A stretch of 64,000 nt of DNA from Pseudomonas sp. BN417 (GTDB lineage Bacteria; Pseudomonadota; Gammaproteobacteria; Pseudomonadales; Pseudomonadaceae): positions 1 through 64,000 of the forward strand of contig NZ_SSOJ01000115.1 of NCBI RefSeq assembly GCF_029871205.1. The letters are read 5' to 3'. Position numbers and translations under genes: made by a program. Below, piece by piece: positions 47,232 through 57,072 of this stretch. Below the pieces are notes generated by a model. That model was given only the letters and a program-made list of their open reading frames with translations, was not told the DNA's origin and did not search any database. Within the stretch, counting starts at the first letter, position 1, and each line of letters starts with the position of its first letter.

Positions 47232-48746
47232 ATGCTCGAAGAATATGTGAAGAAGACCCTGACCTCGCGCGTCTACGACGTCGCCGTGGAAACCCCGCTG
47301 CAGCTCGCCCGCCAGCTCACCGAGCGCCTGGGCAACCAGATCCTCCTCAAGCGCGAGGACATGCAGCCGGTCTACTCCTTCAAGATTCGCGGCGCCTACA
47401 ACAAGATCGCTCAGCTGTCCCCCGAGGAACTGGCCCGCGGCGTGGTCACCGCCTCGGCCGGCAACCATGCCCAGGGCGTGGCCCTGGCGGCCCGCGAGCT
47501 GGGGATCAAGGCCACCATCGTGATGCCGCGCACCACCCCCGATCTCAAGGTGCAGGGCGTGCGCGCCCGCGGCGGCAAAGTGGTGCTGCACGGCGACGCC
47601 TTCCCCGAGGCCCTGGCCTATTCGCTGAAGCTGGTGGAAGAGAAAGGCTTCGTCTACATCCATCCCTATGACGACCCGGAAGTGATCGCCGGCCAGGGCA
47701 CCGTGGCCATGGAGATCCTGCGCCAGCACCCGGGCCGGCTGGACGCCATCTTCGTCCCGGTCGGCGGTGGCGGCCTGGTGGCCGGGATCGCCGCCTTCGT
47801 CAAATACCTGCGCCCCGAGGTGAAGGTGATCGGCGTCGAGCCCGACGACTCCAATTGCCTGCAGGCCGCCATGGCCGCCGGCGAGCGTGTGGTGCTGAAC
47901 CAGGTCGGGCTGTTTGCCGACGGCGTCGCCGTGGCCCAGATCGGCCAGCACACCTTCGATATCTGCAAACACCATGTCGATGAAGTCATCACCGTCAGCA
48001 CCGACGAGATCTGCGCGGCGATCAAGGACATCTACGACGACACCCGCTCCATCACCGAGCCCGCCGGCGCCCTCGCGGTGGCCGGGATCAAGAAGTACGT
48101 GGAGCGCGAGGGCGCGCGCGACCAGACCCTGGTGGCCATCGATTCCGGCGCCAACATCAACTTCGACCGCCTGCGCCATGTGGCCGAGCGCGCCGAGCTG
48201 GGCGAGAAGCGCGAAGCCATCATCGCCGTCACCATCCCGGAGCGGCCGGGGAGCTTCAAGGCCTTCTGCGAGGCCATCGGCAAGCGCCAGATCACCGAGT
48301 TCAACTACCGCTACAACACCGATGCCGAGGCGCACATCTTCGTCGGCGTGCAGACCCACCCGGACACCGACCCGCGTGCGGCGCTGGTGGAGAACCTGCG
48401 CAGCCAGGGCTTCCCGGTGCTGGACCTGACCGACAACGAGCTGGCCAAGTTGCACATCCGTCACATGGTCGGCGGCCATGCCGTGCGCATCAGCGACGAG
48501 ATGGTGTTCCGCTTCGAGTTCCCCGAGCGCCCCGGGGCGCTGTTCAACTTCCTCAACAAGCTCGGCGGGCGCTGGAACATCACCATGTTCCACTACCGCA
48601 ACCACGGCGCCGCCGACGGTCGCGTGGTTGCCGGCCTGCAGGTGCCGGCCGGGGAGCGCGCCCTGGTGCACGCAGCCCTGGAAGAGATCGGCTACCCCCA
48701 CTGGGATGAGAGCGATAACCCGGCCTACCAGCTCTTCCTCGGCTGA
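47232..48746 (+). CDS. ilvA: Threonine dehydratase (biosynthetic) IlvA
   Basis: 504 residues. Deaminates threonine to 2-oxobutanoate, first step of isoleucine synthesis. PLP lysine Lys51 in [24 protein letters not shown], and PLP-phosphate loop [14 protein letters not shown]. Two C-terminal ACT-like regions ([24 protein letters not shown] and [24 protein letters not shown], in parts) imply feedback control by isoleucine/valine. ATG 47232 is chosen because [16 protein letters not shown] is the family N-terminus. Confidence 0.96.
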   Translation: MLEEYVKKTLTSRVYDVAVETPLQLARQLTERLGNQILLKREDMQPVYSFKIRGAYNKIAQLSPEELARGVVTASAGNHAQGVALAARELGIKATIVMPRTTPDLKVQGVRARGGKVVLHGDAFPEALAYSLKLVEEKGFVYIHPYDDPEVIAGQGTVAMEILRQHPGRLDAIFVPVGGGGLVAGIAAFVKYLRPEVKVIGVEPDDSNCLQAAMAAGERVVLNQVGLFADGVAVAQIGQHTFDICKHHVDEVITVSTDEICAAIKDIYDDTRSITEPAGALAVAGIKKYVEREGARDQTLVAIDSGANINFDRLRHVAERAELGEKREAIIAVTIPERPGSFKAFCEAIGKRQITEFNYRYNTDAEAHIFVGVQTHPDTDPRAALVENLRSQGFPVLDLTDNELAKLHIRHMVGGHAVRISDEMVFRFEFPERPGALFNFLNKLGGRWNITMFHYRNHGAADGRVVAGLQVPAGERALVHAALEEIGYPHWDESDNPAYQLFLG

Positions 48747-48809
48747 GAGCTCCGGAGTGGCGGCTGCTAGGCTTGGACTCAGCCGCCCACGCTGACAAGG
48801 ACGCGTTCG

Positions 48810-49268
48810 ATGGAAAACTACCTCCTGTTCCGAATCCTCCATGGCGCTGCCACCCTGCTGTTCTTCGGCGGGCTGGCGGGGCTCGGCTGGTATGGCTGGC
48901 GCAACTTTCGCGCCGGCGATGCCGCGCTGGTCGGCCTGAGCTTGCGGCGCATCCTCCTGTTCGGTGTGCCGCTGCTGATTCTCAGTGCCGTGGCGCTGCC
49001 GGTCAGTGGCTGGTGGATGGTGGATATGGCCGGCCTGCCCCTGGGCCAGACCTGGCTGCTGGGCGGCGCCATCCTCTACCTGTTCGGCTGCATCGCCTGG
49101 TTGCTGCTGTTTGGCCGCCTGTCACGGCTGCGCGAGCAGGCCCAGGCCGAAGGTGGGCCGGGCTCGGCCCAGGTCCGGCGCAGCCTCAAGTTCGGCGCCG
49201 CCTATGGCCTGGTCGGCCTGCTGCTGTTCCTGTCGGTGCTGGCGCTGATGCTGGCCAAACCGCTCTGA
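48810..49268 (+). CDS. DUF2269 family membrane protein, copy 1
   Basis: 152 residues with four predicted membrane segments (LHGAATLLFFGGLAGLGWYGW, ILLFGVPLLILSAVALPVSGWW, TWLLGGAILYLFGCIAWLLLFG and GLVGLLLFLSVLALMLAKPL, in parts). A conserved His in LHGAA and Trp residues are seen, as in related integral membrane proteins. AAGGACGCGTTCG precedes the ATG. Function unknown. Confidence 0.75.
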   Translation: MENYLLFRILHGAATLLFFGGLAGLGWYGWRNFRAGDAALVGLSLRRILLFGVPLLILSAVALPVSGWWMVDMAGLPLGQTWLLGGAILYLFGCIAWLLLFGRLSRLREQAQAEGGPGSAQVRRSLKFGAAYGLVGLLLFLSVLALMLAKPL

Positions 49269-49287
49269 TGCGGCTGCCGCTCCTGGC

Positions 49288-49755
49288 ATGACCCTCTACT
49301 TCCTGCTCAAGACCTTCCATGGCCTGCTCGCCGCAGTGCTTGTCGGCACAGCGTTGGGCGGGCTGTTCTTCGTGCTTCGTGCATGGAAAAGCGGCGATCT
49401 CCAGCAAATAGCCGCCACTTTCTCTTCACTGGTGCGACTGGAACTCTGGTTCGTCGCCAGCTCCGCCCTGCTGTTGCCGCTCAGTGGCCTGGCCCTGGCC
49501 AAGGTGGGCGGGTGGCCGCTGGGCCAGCTCTGGCTGTTGTGGAGTGCCGGGATCTACCTGCTGGCGGCGCTCTGCTGGCTGCTGCTGTTCTGGCTGCAGG
49601 TGCGCATCCGCAACCAGGCGCGCCAGGCATTGCGGGACGGCAGGCCTCTCGCTTCGCAGGTGGCCCGCCAGGTGGCGCTGCGTAGCTGGCTGGCGGTGCT
49701 GGCGTTGGCGCTGCTGGTGGCGGTGTACGCGCTGATGGTGGTCAAGCCGCTCTGA
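49288..49755 (+). CDS. DUF2269 family membrane protein, copy 2
   Basis: 155 residues with the same four-segment layout as its neighbour 20 bp upstream: KTFHGLLAAVLVGTALGGLFF, LWFVASSALLLPLSGLALA, LGQLWLLWSAGIYLLAALCWL and VLALALLVAVYALMVVKPL. Alignable features (LxHG near the start, WPLGQ-W-L, terminal KPL) point to an old tandem duplication. The two may act as a heterodimer. Function unknown. Confidence 0.75.
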   Translation: MTLYFLLKTFHGLLAAVLVGTALGGLFFVLRAWKSGDLQQIAATFSSLVRLELWFVASSALLLPLSGLALAKVGGWPLGQLWLLWSAGIYLLAALCWLLLFWLQVRIRNQARQALRDGRPLASQVARQVALRSWLAVLALALLVAVYALMVVKPL

Positions 49756-49763
49756 CGTCAACC

Positions 49764-49827
49764 GTAGGGTGCGCTGCGCGCACCGAAATCCGGGCGCGAG
49801 GCCCATGGTGCGCATGGCGCACCCTAC
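49764..49827. repeat. Family B palindromic repeat
   Basis: GTAGGGTGCGCTGCGCGCACC and GGTGCGCATGGCGCACCCTAC inverted, between the convergent DUF2269 and HAD genes. Confidence 0.85.
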
Positions 49828-49836
49828 CGTCATGTC

Positions 49837-50490
49837 TTAGCGCAGGGAGACGACCGGCCAGCCGCGCTTTTCCGCTTCGGCGCGCAGTTTCGGGTCCGGG
49901 TCCACCGCGACCGGGCGAGTTACCTGCTCCAGCAGCGGCAGGTCGTTCAGCGAGTCGCTATAGAAGCTGCTGTCCTCCAGGCTCAGGCCGCTTTCTTCGA
50001 GCCAGCGCGCGAGGCGTGTCACCTTGCCTTCGCGGAAGCAGGGTACGTCAGTGGTGCGGCCGGTGTAGCGCCCGTCTTGCATCTCGCATTCGGTGGCGAG
50101 CAGGGTCTCGACACCCAGGCGCCTGGCGATGGGGCCGGTGACGAAACGGTTGGTGGCGGTGATGATCAGCAGCCTGTCGCCGGCGGCGCGGTGTTCGGCC
50201 AGCAGGGCCTCGCCCTTGGTCAGGATGATCGGCTCGATGCAGTCGCGCATGAACTCGCGATGCCATTGGTCGAGTTGCGCTATTTCGGTGCGCCCGAGGA
50301 TTTCCAGGCTGAAGTTGAGGTAGTCCTGGATGTCCAGGCGGCCGGCCAGGTAATCCTGATAGAACTCGTCGTTGCGTGCCTTGTAGGCGATCCCGTCGAG
50401 GATGCCGCGTTCGCACAGGTAGTCTCCCCAGGCGTGGTCGCTGTCGCCGGCCAGCAGGGTGTTGTCGAGATCGAAAAGAGCCAAACGCAC
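49837..50490 (-). CDS. HAD-IB family phosphatase
   Basis: 217 residues. HAD motif [15 protein letters not shown], motif [16 protein letters not shown], motif III lysine in [11 protein letters not shown] and motif [17 protein letters not shown] are present, placing it in the SerB-like HAD-IB group. Substrate not known (phosphoserine or histidinol-phosphate-like are possible). The start is a GTG with AAGGTAAACGAC upstream; the longer frame lacks homology. Divergent from rppH over 144 bp. Confidence 0.88.
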   Translation of the reverse strand: MRLALFDLDNTLLAGDSDHAWGDYLCERGILDGIAYKARNDEFYQDYLAGRLDIQDYLNFSLEILGRTEIAQLDQWHREFMRDCIEPIILTKGEALLAEHRAAGDRLLIITATNRFVTGPIARRLGVETLLATECEMQDGRYTGRTTDVPCFREGKVTRLARWLEESGLSLEDSSFYSDSLNDLPLLEQVTRPVAVDPDPKLRAEAEKRGWPVVSLR

Positions 50491-50634
50491 GTCGTTTACC
50501 TTGCAGCAGAGCTTCGGAAGGCGGCCAGAATAGCGGCTTTTACCAGGGCTGCCCATTGCGCGAAATGCTCGCATTGCCGCATTTACGGGCTTTATGGAAC
50601 AATGCCGGAACATGCGTTTGCGAGGTTGTGTGCC

Positions 50635-51114
50635 GTGATCGATTCCGATGGTTTCCGCCCGAATGTCGGCATCATTCTCGCCAATGATGCCGGGCAGGTG
50701 CTTTGGGCGCGGCGTATCAATCAGGATGCCTGGCAGTTCCCGCAGGGCGGGATCAATCCGCGGGAAACACCCGAAGAGGCCCTTTACCGGGAGTTGAACG
50801 AAGAAGTCGGCCTGGAACAGCAGGATGTGAAGATTCTTGCCTGCACTCGCGGCTGGTTGCGCTATCGTCTGCCCCAGCGCCTGGTGCGTACCAACAGCCA
50901 GCCGCTATGCATCGGCCAGAAACAGAAGTGGTTCCTGCTGCGTTTGCAGTCGGACGAGAACAAGGTACGGATGGACCTGACCGGCAAGCCCGAGTTCGAC
51001 GGCTGGCGCTGGGTCAGTTACTGGTACCCCTTGGGTCAGGTGGTGACGTTCAAGCGTGAAGTCTATCGCCGAGCCCTCAAGGAACTAGCACCGCGCCTGC
51101 TGGCGCAAGACTGA
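50635..51114 (+). CDS. rppH: RNA pyrophosphohydrolase RppH
   Basis: 159 residues. The Nudix box [23 protein letters not shown] (in parts) is complete. It removes pyrophosphate from mRNA 5' ends to start decay. Begins [18 protein letters not shown] from a GTG start, usual for this gene in Pseudomonas; a longer frame reaching back through the divergent gene is a shadow. Directly precedes ptsP (21 bp), the conserved rppH-ptsP order. Confidence 0.95.
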   Translation: MIDSDGFRPNVGIILANDAGQVLWARRINQDAWQFPQGGINPRETPEEALYRELNEEVGLEQQDVKILACTRGWLRYRLPQRLVRTNSQPLCIGQKQKWFLLRLQSDENKVRMDLTGKPEFDGWRWVSYWYPLGQVVTFKREVYRRALKELAPRLLAQD

Positions 51115-51135
51115 CCGGAGAAAGGCTGCCTAGCC

Positions 51136-53415
51136 ATGCTCAATACCCTGCGCAAGATCGTCCAGGAAGTGAACGCCGCCAAGGACCTGAAGGCGGCGTT
51201 GGCGATCATTGTGCAGCGGGTCAAGGAGGCCATGGGCAGCCAGGTCTGCTCGGTCTACCTGCTGGATCCAGAGACCAACCGTTTCGTGCTCATGGCCACC
51301 GAGGGCCTGAACAAGCGCTCCATCGGCAAGGTCAGCATGGCCCCCAATGAAGGTCTGGTGGGTCTGGTGGGCACCCGCGAAGAGCCGCTGAACCTCGAGC
51401 ACGCCGCCGATCACCCCCGTTATCGCTACTTCGCCGAAACCGGTGAAGAGCGCTTCGCCTCCTTCCTCGGTGCGCCGATCATCCACCACCGCCGGGTGAT
51501 GGGTGTACTGGTGGTGCAGCAAAAGGAGCGTCGTCAGTTCGACGAGGGCGAAGAAGCCTTCCTCGTCACCATGAGCGCGCAACTCGCCGGCGTCATCGCC
51601 CATGCCGAGGCCACGGGTTCCATTCGCGGCCTGGGTCGCCAGGGCAAGGGCATCCAGGAAGCCAAGTTCGTCGGCGTACCGGGTTCTCCCGGTGCGGCCG
51701 TGGGCAAGGCCGTGGTGGTGCTGCCGCCAGCTGATCTCGATGTGGTGCCTGATCGCACGGTCGACGACATCGAGGCCGAGGTTGAACGTTTCAAACAGGC
51801 CCTGGAAGCCGTGCGCGCGGACATGCGTCGACTCTCGAGCAAGCTCGAGACCCAGCTGCGCCCCGAGGAACGCGCGCTGTTCGACGTCTACCTGATGATG
51901 CTCGACGACGCCTCCATGGGCTTGGAGGTCAAGCGCGTGATCCGTACCGGCCAATGGGCTCAGGGTGCGTTGCGCCAGGTGGTGTTGGAGCACGTCACCC
52001 GCTTCGAGCTGATGGACGACGCCTACCTGCGCGAGCGTGCCTCCGACGTCAGGGACCTCGGCCGTCGCCTGCTCGCCTACCTGCAGGAAGAGCGCAAGCA
52101 GAACCTGGTCTACCAGGAGAACACCATCCTGGTCAGCGAGGAGCTGTCCCCGGCCATGCTCGGCGAAGTGCCGGAAGGCAAGCTGGTGGGCCTGGTCTCG
52201 GTGCTGGGTTCGGGCAACTCCCACGTCGCCATCCTCGCCCGCGCCATGGGCATCCCCACCGTGATGGGCGTGGTCGACTTGCCGTATTCCAAGGTCGACG
52301 GCATCGAAATGATCGTCGACGGCTACCACGGTGAAGTCTTCACCAACCCCTCGGTCGAGCTGCGCAAGCAGTACAGCGACGTGGTGGAGGAAGACCGCCA
52401 GTTGGTCAAGGGCCTGGAGGCCCTGCGCAGCCTGCCCTGCGAAACCCTCGACGGTTACCGCATGCCACTCTGGGTCAACACCGGCCTGCTGGCCGACGTG
52501 ACCCGCGCCCAGGAGCGTGGCGCCGAGGGCGTGGGTCTGTACCGCACCGAAGTGCCGTTCATGATCAACGAGCGCTTCCCCAGCGAAAAGGAGCAGCTCG
52601 CCATCTACCGCGAGCAACTCGCCGCCTTCCATCCGCTGCCGGTGACAATGCGCACCCTGGATATCGGCGGCGACAAGGCGCTGTCCTACTTCCCGATCAA
52701 GGAAAGCAACCCCTTCCTCGGCTGGCGCGGCATCCGCGTCACCCTTGACCACCCGGAGATATTCCTGGTCCAGGTGCGCGCCATGCTCAAGGCCAGTGAA
52801 GGCCTGGACAACCTGAAAATCCTGCTGCCGATGATCTCCGGCATCCATGAATTGGAAGAGGCGCTGCACCTGATCCACCGCGCCTGGGGCGAGGTGCGCG
52901 ACGAAGGCGTGGACATCCCCATGCCGCCTGTCGGCGTGATGATCGAGATTCCGGCGGCGGTGTACCAGACCAAGGAGCTGTCGCGCCAGGTCGACTTCCT
53001 CTCGGTGGGGTCCAACGACCTGACCCAATACCTGCTGGCCGTGGACCGTAACAACCCGCGCGTGGCCGACCTCTACGACTACCTGCACCCCGCGGTGCTC
53101 CAGGCCCTGAAGAAGGTGGTGGACGACGCCCACGCCGAAGGCAAGCCGGTGAGCATCTGCGGCGAGATGGCGGGCGACCCGGCTGCCGCCGTGCTGTTGC
53201 TGGCCATGGGCTTCGACAGCCTGTCGATGAACGCCACCAACCTGCCCAAGGTGAAGTGGCTGCTGCGCCAGGTGACCATGAGCAAGGCCAGGGAGCTGCT
53301 GGCGCAGCTGCTCGCCATCGACAACCCGCAGGTCATCCACAGTTCGCTGCATCTCGCCCTGCGCAACCTCGGCCTCGGCCGAGTGATCAACCCGGCGGCT
53401 ACCATCCAGGCCTGA
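51136..53415 (+). CDS. ptsP: Phosphoenolpyruvate-protein phosphotransferase PtsP (EI-Ntr)
   Basis: 759 residues. N-terminal GAF domain (about residues 15-150; KAALAIIVQRVKEAMGSQVCSVYLLD, in parts), PEP-utiliser N-terminal part, phospho-histidine domain with His363 in GSGNSHVAILARAMGIPTVMG and C-terminal TIM-barrel (FLSVGSNDLTQYLLAVDRNN, SICGEMAGDPAAAVLLLAMG). First enzyme of the nitrogen PTS; passes phosphate from PEP to NPr (PtsO). The GAF domain likely senses nitrogen state through glutamine. Confidence 0.97.
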   Translation: MLNTLRKIVQEVNAAKDLKAALAIIVQRVKEAMGSQVCSVYLLDPETNRFVLMATEGLNKRSIGKVSMAPNEGLVGLVGTREEPLNLEHAADHPRYRYFAETGEERFASFLGAPIIHHRRVMGVLVVQQKERRQFDEGEEAFLVTMSAQLAGVIAHAEATGSIRGLGRQGKGIQEAKFVGVPGSPGAAVGKAVVVLPPADLDVVPDRTVDDIEAEVERFKQALEAVRADMRRLSSKLETQLRPEERALFDVYLMMLDDASMGLEVKRVIRTGQWAQGALRQVVLEHVTRFELMDDAYLRERASDVRDLGRRLLAYLQEERKQNLVYQENTILVSEELSPAMLGEVPEGKLVGLVSVLGSGNSHVAILARAMGIPTVMGVVDLPYSKVDGIEMIVDGYHGEVFTNPSVELRKQYSDVVEEDRQLVKGLEALRSLPCETLDGYRMPLWVNTGLLADVTRAQERGAEGVGLYRTEVPFMINERFPSEKEQLAIYREQLAAFHPLPVTMRTLDIGGDKALSYFPIKESNPFLGWRGIRVTLDHPEIFLVQVRAMLKASEGLDNLKILLPMISGIHELEEALHLIHRAWGEVRDEGVDIPMPPVGVMIEIPAAVYQTKELSRQVDFLSVGSNDLTQYLLAVDRNNPRVADLYDYLHPAVLQALKKVVDDAHAEGKPVSICGEMAGDPAAAVLLLAMGFDSLSMNATNLPKVKWLLRQVTMSKARELLAQLLAIDNPQVIHSSLHLALRNLGLGRVINPAATIQA

Positions 53416-53568
53416 GCCGCCGGCAGGCAGCTGGCCAGCGCATGTGCTGTGCTCATGGTTGGAAGCAGCTCTATCGCGCCAAGCAATAGCGCAACTGCAT
53501 CGAGCCTTGCCAGGAAAAACCGTCAGGAGGCAGGGCGGAGCGTCGCCCGCCCCGCCCCGGGCGACAGA

Positions 53569-54321
53569 TCAGTCGCGCAGCTCCATGCGTACATCCCCCA
53601 GCTTGGCGCCATAGGGGCCATAGCTGCGCTCCACCAGTTCGCGGCTGCCGTCGGCGCGGACGATCAGTGCCGAGCTGGCGCGGGTTCCGTAGGTGCGGGT
53701 GGCGATGAACACGCTGGAGAGCATGCGCTCGGTGTTCAGCCCCACGCCGGTCTCCGGCAGGATGTGGTCTGGAGCCTGCTCCGGGTCATGCAGCAGGTTC
53801 AACAGGGAGTCGGTGGACGGCGGGTCCAGGCATTCGGCGAGGGCCGCCTTGCCGCGTTCCACCTTGGGCCAGGGCGTGTCCAGGTCGGCATTGGAGATGC
53901 CGTAGATACCCGCCTTGAGGTTGATCGGCCCACCGCTGCGCGGGTTGAGGAACCAGAGTTCGCGGTCGTCGCCCACCAGCAGGTTGAAGCCTGAATAGTC
54001 GCCCGCCCGTCGCAGCGCATCGGCGAGGAACTCGCCTGGCCCCATCTCGCCGCGCAGGAACTGCACGCAGAGTTCGCCGCGGGTACGACCGACCGGAGGC
54101 GTTCGCGGGTCGCGGATATTGGTGAGGGCGGCGAAGCGGCCTTTGGATCCTGCGCCGAGCCAGGTACCTCCGGCTTCCAGGTCTCGGCCTGCGAGTACAC
54201 CGGGCGCGTCTTCCCACTTCGCAAGGGGGAGGGTGGGACGTGCGTAGAATTCATCGCGGTTTGCAGCGAGCACCAGCGGGACTTCGTGTCCGGGGCGCCA
54301 TGCGAATACGATCAAGCACAT
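53569..54321 (-). CDS. NRDE (TANGO2) family protein
   Basis: 250 residues. Begins MCLIVFAWRPGHEVPLVLAANRDEFYARPT, which holds the NRDE motif (Asn-Arg-Asp-Glu) and an N-terminal Cys2 that fits an Ntn-type hydrolase. GGTWLGAGSKGRFAALTNIRDP and SGFNLLVGDDRELWFLNPR follow. Function unproven; eukaryotic relatives affect Golgi/heme/lipid handling. Convergent with ptsP; the 153-bp gap holds a short GTCGCCC/GGGCGAC stem. Confidence 0.88.
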   Translation of the reverse strand: MCLIVFAWRPGHEVPLVLAANRDEFYARPTLPLAKWEDAPGVLAGRDLEAGGTWLGAGSKGRFAALTNIRDPRTPPVGRTRGELCVQFLRGEMGPGEFLADALRRAGDYSGFNLLVGDDRELWFLNPRSGGPINLKAGIYGISNADLDTPWPKVERGKAALAECLDPPSTDSLLNLLHDPEQAPDHILPETGVGLNTERMLSSVFIATRTYGTRASSALIVRADGSRELVERSYGPYGAKLGDVRMELRD

Positions 54322-54490
54322 GGAGTCGTCTCCTTTTTATGAGCCGGAGTGTAGCAGCCTGTAGGAAAACTACATCAGCTGCAAAAGGATTTCCTCTGGG
54401 TTATCGGCAGGTTTTGGCAAGCGTCCATCGTCCCAAGTGGAGCGTAGAACGGCCTTCCGTTAACATGCCGCTTTGTTTTCGGGGGTGTCC

Positions 54491-55273
54491 ATGGAATTCC
54501 TGCTCTATCTGGTGCTCGGCGCCTGCGCTGGAGTACTGGCCGGGCTGTTCGGCGTCGGTGGCGGCATGATCATCGTGCCGGTGCTGGTGTTCAGCTTCAC
54601 GGCGCAGGGGTTCGATTCCAGCATCCTCACCCACCTGGCCGTCGGCACCTCGCTGGCGACCATCATCTTCACCTCGATCAACTCGGTGCGCGAGCATCAT
54701 CGCAAGGGCGCCGTGCGCTGGCCGATCTTCGCCTGGATGGCCGTGGGCATCCTTCTCGGTGCCGGCCTCGGCTCCCTCACGGCGGCGGCGATCCAGGGTC
54801 CGATGCTGCAAAGGATCATCGGGGTTTTCGCCATACTGGTAGCCTTGCAGATGGGGCTGGACCTGAAGCCCAAGGCGAGCCGCGACGTGCCCGGCAAGCC
54901 GGGGCTGACCCTTGCGGGAGCGGTGATCGGCTGGGCCTCGGCCATCTTCGGTATCGGCGGCGGTTCACTGACCGTGCCCTTCCTGACCTGGCGCAGCGTA
55001 CCGATCCAGCAGGCGGTGGCCACGTCCGCAGCCTGCGGGCTGCCGATCGCCGCGGCGAGCGCGCTGTCCTTCATGGTGCTGGGCTGGAACGAAACCCACC
55101 TGCCGCCCTGGAGCCTGGGGTTCGTCTACCTTCCGGCGCTGGTGGGCATCGCCGTCACCAGCATGTTTTTCGCCCGTTTCGGCGCGCGCCTGGCCCATCG
55201 GCTGTCGCCGCGCCTGCTGAAACGCCTGTTCGCCCTGCTGCTGCTGGTAGTGGGCCTGAACTTCCTGATCTAA
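54491..55273 (+). CDS. TauE/SafE-family sulfite exporter-like permease
   Basis: 260 residues, about eight membrane segments in two repeats: GACAGVLAGLFGVGGGMIIVPVLVF and GAVIGWASAIFGIGGGSLTVPFL (in parts) carry the GxGGG repeats of the family. Substrate unknown; TauE/SafE proteins move sulfite, sulfoacetate or related anions. Ends nine bases before lgt, so probably co-transcribed. A longer start at 54473 is less likely. Confidence 0.88.
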   Translation: MEFLLYLVLGACAGVLAGLFGVGGGMIIVPVLVFSFTAQGFDSSILTHLAVGTSLATIIFTSINSVREHHRKGAVRWPIFAWMAVGILLGAGLGSLTAAAIQGPMLQRIIGVFAILVALQMGLDLKPKASRDVPGKPGLTLAGAVIGWASAIFGIGGGSLTVPFLTWRSVPIQQAVATSAACGLPIAAASALSFMVLGWNETHLPPWSLGFVYLPALVGIAVTSMFFARFGARLAHRLSPRLLKRLFALLLLVVGLNFLI

Positions 55274-55282
55274 GGAGCTGTG

Positions 55283-56083
55283 ATGCTGGCTTATCCCCAG
55301 ATCGACCCGGTGGCCCTGGCCATCGGCCCGCTGAAGATCCACTGGTATGGCCTGATGTACCTGATCGGCATCGGTGGCGCCTGGTGGCTGGCCTCGCGCC
55401 GGCTCAAGGCCTTCGACCCCACCTGGAGCCGCGAGAAACTCTCCGACCTGGTGTTCTGGGTCGCCCTTGGCGTGATCGCTGGTGGCCGCCTCGGTTACGT
55501 GCTGTTCTACGACCTGTCGGCCTACATCGCCAATCCGCTGCTGATCCTCGAGGTCTGGAAGGGCGGCATGTCCTTCCACGGCGGCCTGATCGGCGTGATG
55601 CTGGCCACCTTCTGGTTCGGCAGGCGCAACAACAAGAGCTTCTTCCAGCTCATGGATTTCATCGCGCCCCTGGTCCCGATCGGCCTGGGCGCCGGGCGCA
55701 TCGGCAACTTCATCAACGCCGAGCTCTGGGGCAAGGCCACCGACCTGCCCTGGGCGATGATCTTCCCCACTGATCCGGCCCAGCTGCCGCGCCACCCGTC
55801 GCAGCTGTACCAGTTCGCCCTGGAGGGTGTGGCGCTGTTTGCCATCCTCTGGTTCTACTCGCGCAAACCCCGCCCGACCATGGCCGTTTCCGGCATGTTC
55901 GCGTTGTTTTACGGCATTTTCCGCTTTGCGGTGGAATTCGTCCGTGTACCTGACGCCCAGCTCGGTTACCTGGCCTTCGGTTGGTTGACCATGGGCCAGG
56001 TCCTCTGCCTGCCGATGATCATCGGCGGCATCGCCATGATCGTCTGGGCCCACCGCCGTCACGCCGCCCAAGGAGCCATCTGA
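55283..56083 (+). CDS. lgt: Prolipoprotein diacylglyceryl transferase Lgt
   Basis: 266 residues. Transfers diacylglycerol from phosphatidylglycerol to the lipobox Cys of prolipoproteins in the inner membrane. Family signature [29 protein letters not shown] and about seven membrane segments are seen. AAGGAG lies 5 bp before the ATG (the GTG three bases earlier is too close). Stop overlaps the thyA ATG by one base (TGATG). Confidence 0.97.
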   Translation: MLAYPQIDPVALAIGPLKIHWYGLMYLIGIGGAWWLASRRLKAFDPTWSREKLSDLVFWVALGVIAGGRLGYVLFYDLSAYIANPLLILEVWKGGMSFHGGLIGVMLATFWFGRRNNKSFFQLMDFIAPLVPIGLGAGRIGNFINAELWGKATDLPWAMIFPTDPAQLPRHPSQLYQFALEGVALFAILWFYSRKPRPTMAVSGMFALFYGIFRFAVEFVRVPDAQLGYLAFGWLTMGQVLCLPMIIGGIAMIVWAHRRHAAQGAI

Positions 56084-56877
56084 TGAAACAGTATCTCGAG
56101 CTGATGCGCCGGGTGCGCGAAACCGGCACCTTCAAGAGCGACCGCACCGGCACCGGCACCTACAGCGTGTTCGGCCACCAGATGCGTTTCGACCTGGCCG
56201 ACGGCTTCCCCATGGTGACCACCAAGAAGTGCCACCTGAAGTCCATCATCCATGAGCTGCTGTGGTTCCTGCAGGGCGACACCAACATCAAGTACCTGAA
56301 GGACAACGGCGTCTCGATCTGGGACGAGTGGGCTGACGAAGAGGGCAACCTGGGTCCGGTCTACGGATACCAGTGGCGCTCCTGGCCGGCCCCGAACGGC
56401 GAATCCATCGACCAGATCACCAAGGTCGTGGACATGATCAAGAAGAACCCGGACTCGCGCCGGCTGATCGTCTCCGCCTGGAACCCAGCCCTGGTGGACG
56501 AGATGGCCCTGCCGCCCTGCCATGCCCTGTTCCAGTTCTACGTGGCCGACGGCAAGCTGAGCTGCCAGCTCTACCAGCGTTCGGCGGACATCTTCCTCGG
56601 CGTGCCCTTCAATATCGCCAGCTATGCACTGCTGACCCTGATGGTGGCCCAGGTCTGCGACCTGCAGCCGGGCGAGTTCATCTGGACCGGCGGCGACTGC
56701 CACCTCTACGCCAACCACATCGAGCAGACCGACCTGCAGCTGTCGCGCGAGCCGCTGCCGCTGCCGACCATGAAGCTCAACCCGGCGGTGAAGGACCTGT
56801 TCGCCTTCACGTTCGAGGACTTCGAGTTGGTGGGCTACCAGTCGCACCCGCATATCAAGGCGCCGGTAGCGGTTTGA
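56083..56877 (+). CDS. thyA: Thymidylate synthase ThyA
   Basis: 264 residues, the E. coli length. Methylates dUMP to dTMP with methylene-tetrahydrofolate. Catalytic Cys in [13 protein letters not shown], phosphate-binding Arg in [12 protein letters not shown], and dUMP-binding [17 protein letters not shown] are intact. AAGGAGCCATCTG precedes the ATG. The dihydrofolate reductase it depends on (folA) is about 5 kb downstream. Confidence 0.98.
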   Translation: MKQYLELMRRVRETGTFKSDRTGTGTYSVFGHQMRFDLADGFPMVTTKKCHLKSIIHELLWFLQGDTNIKYLKDNGVSIWDEWADEEGNLGPVYGYQWRSWPAPNGESIDQITKVVDMIKKNPDSRRLIVSAWNPALVDEMALPPCHALFQFYVADGKLSCQLYQRSADIFLGVPFNIASYALLTLMVAQVCDLQPGEFIWTGGDCHLYANHIEQTDLQLSREPLPLPTMKLNPAVKDLFAFTFEDFELVGYQSHPHIKAPVAV

Positions 56878-56884
56878 GTTAGGC

Positions 56885-57057
56885 GGGCAGGCCTTCGGCC
56901 TGCTTCGCGATTGAAATCGCCCCCACAGGAAAAGCGCCGAACCAAGCGCCTGCGCGGACTGCCCCCTCTCCCTTCAGGGCGAGGGTAATCTCCGGTGGCA
57001 GGGTGTCGCGGGGGCAGGCCTTCGGCCTGCTCGGCGAATGAATTCGCCCCTACAGGA
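56885..57057. repeat. REP-like compound block (families A and C)
   Basis: Two family A halves (about 56885-56928 and 57014-57057), each with a gcaggccttcggcctgc stem, flank a CT-rich CCCTCTCCCTTCAGGGCGAGGG copy. Between the convergent thyA and GTPase genes. Confidence 0.8.
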
Positions 57058-57072
57058 TTCATCCCGCCGGGA

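Noticed and set aside
51130-53352. A 740-codon minus-strand frame opposite ptsP
   Set aside because: Same cause; composition (His/Gly/Val/Gln-rich) is that of an antisense shadow.
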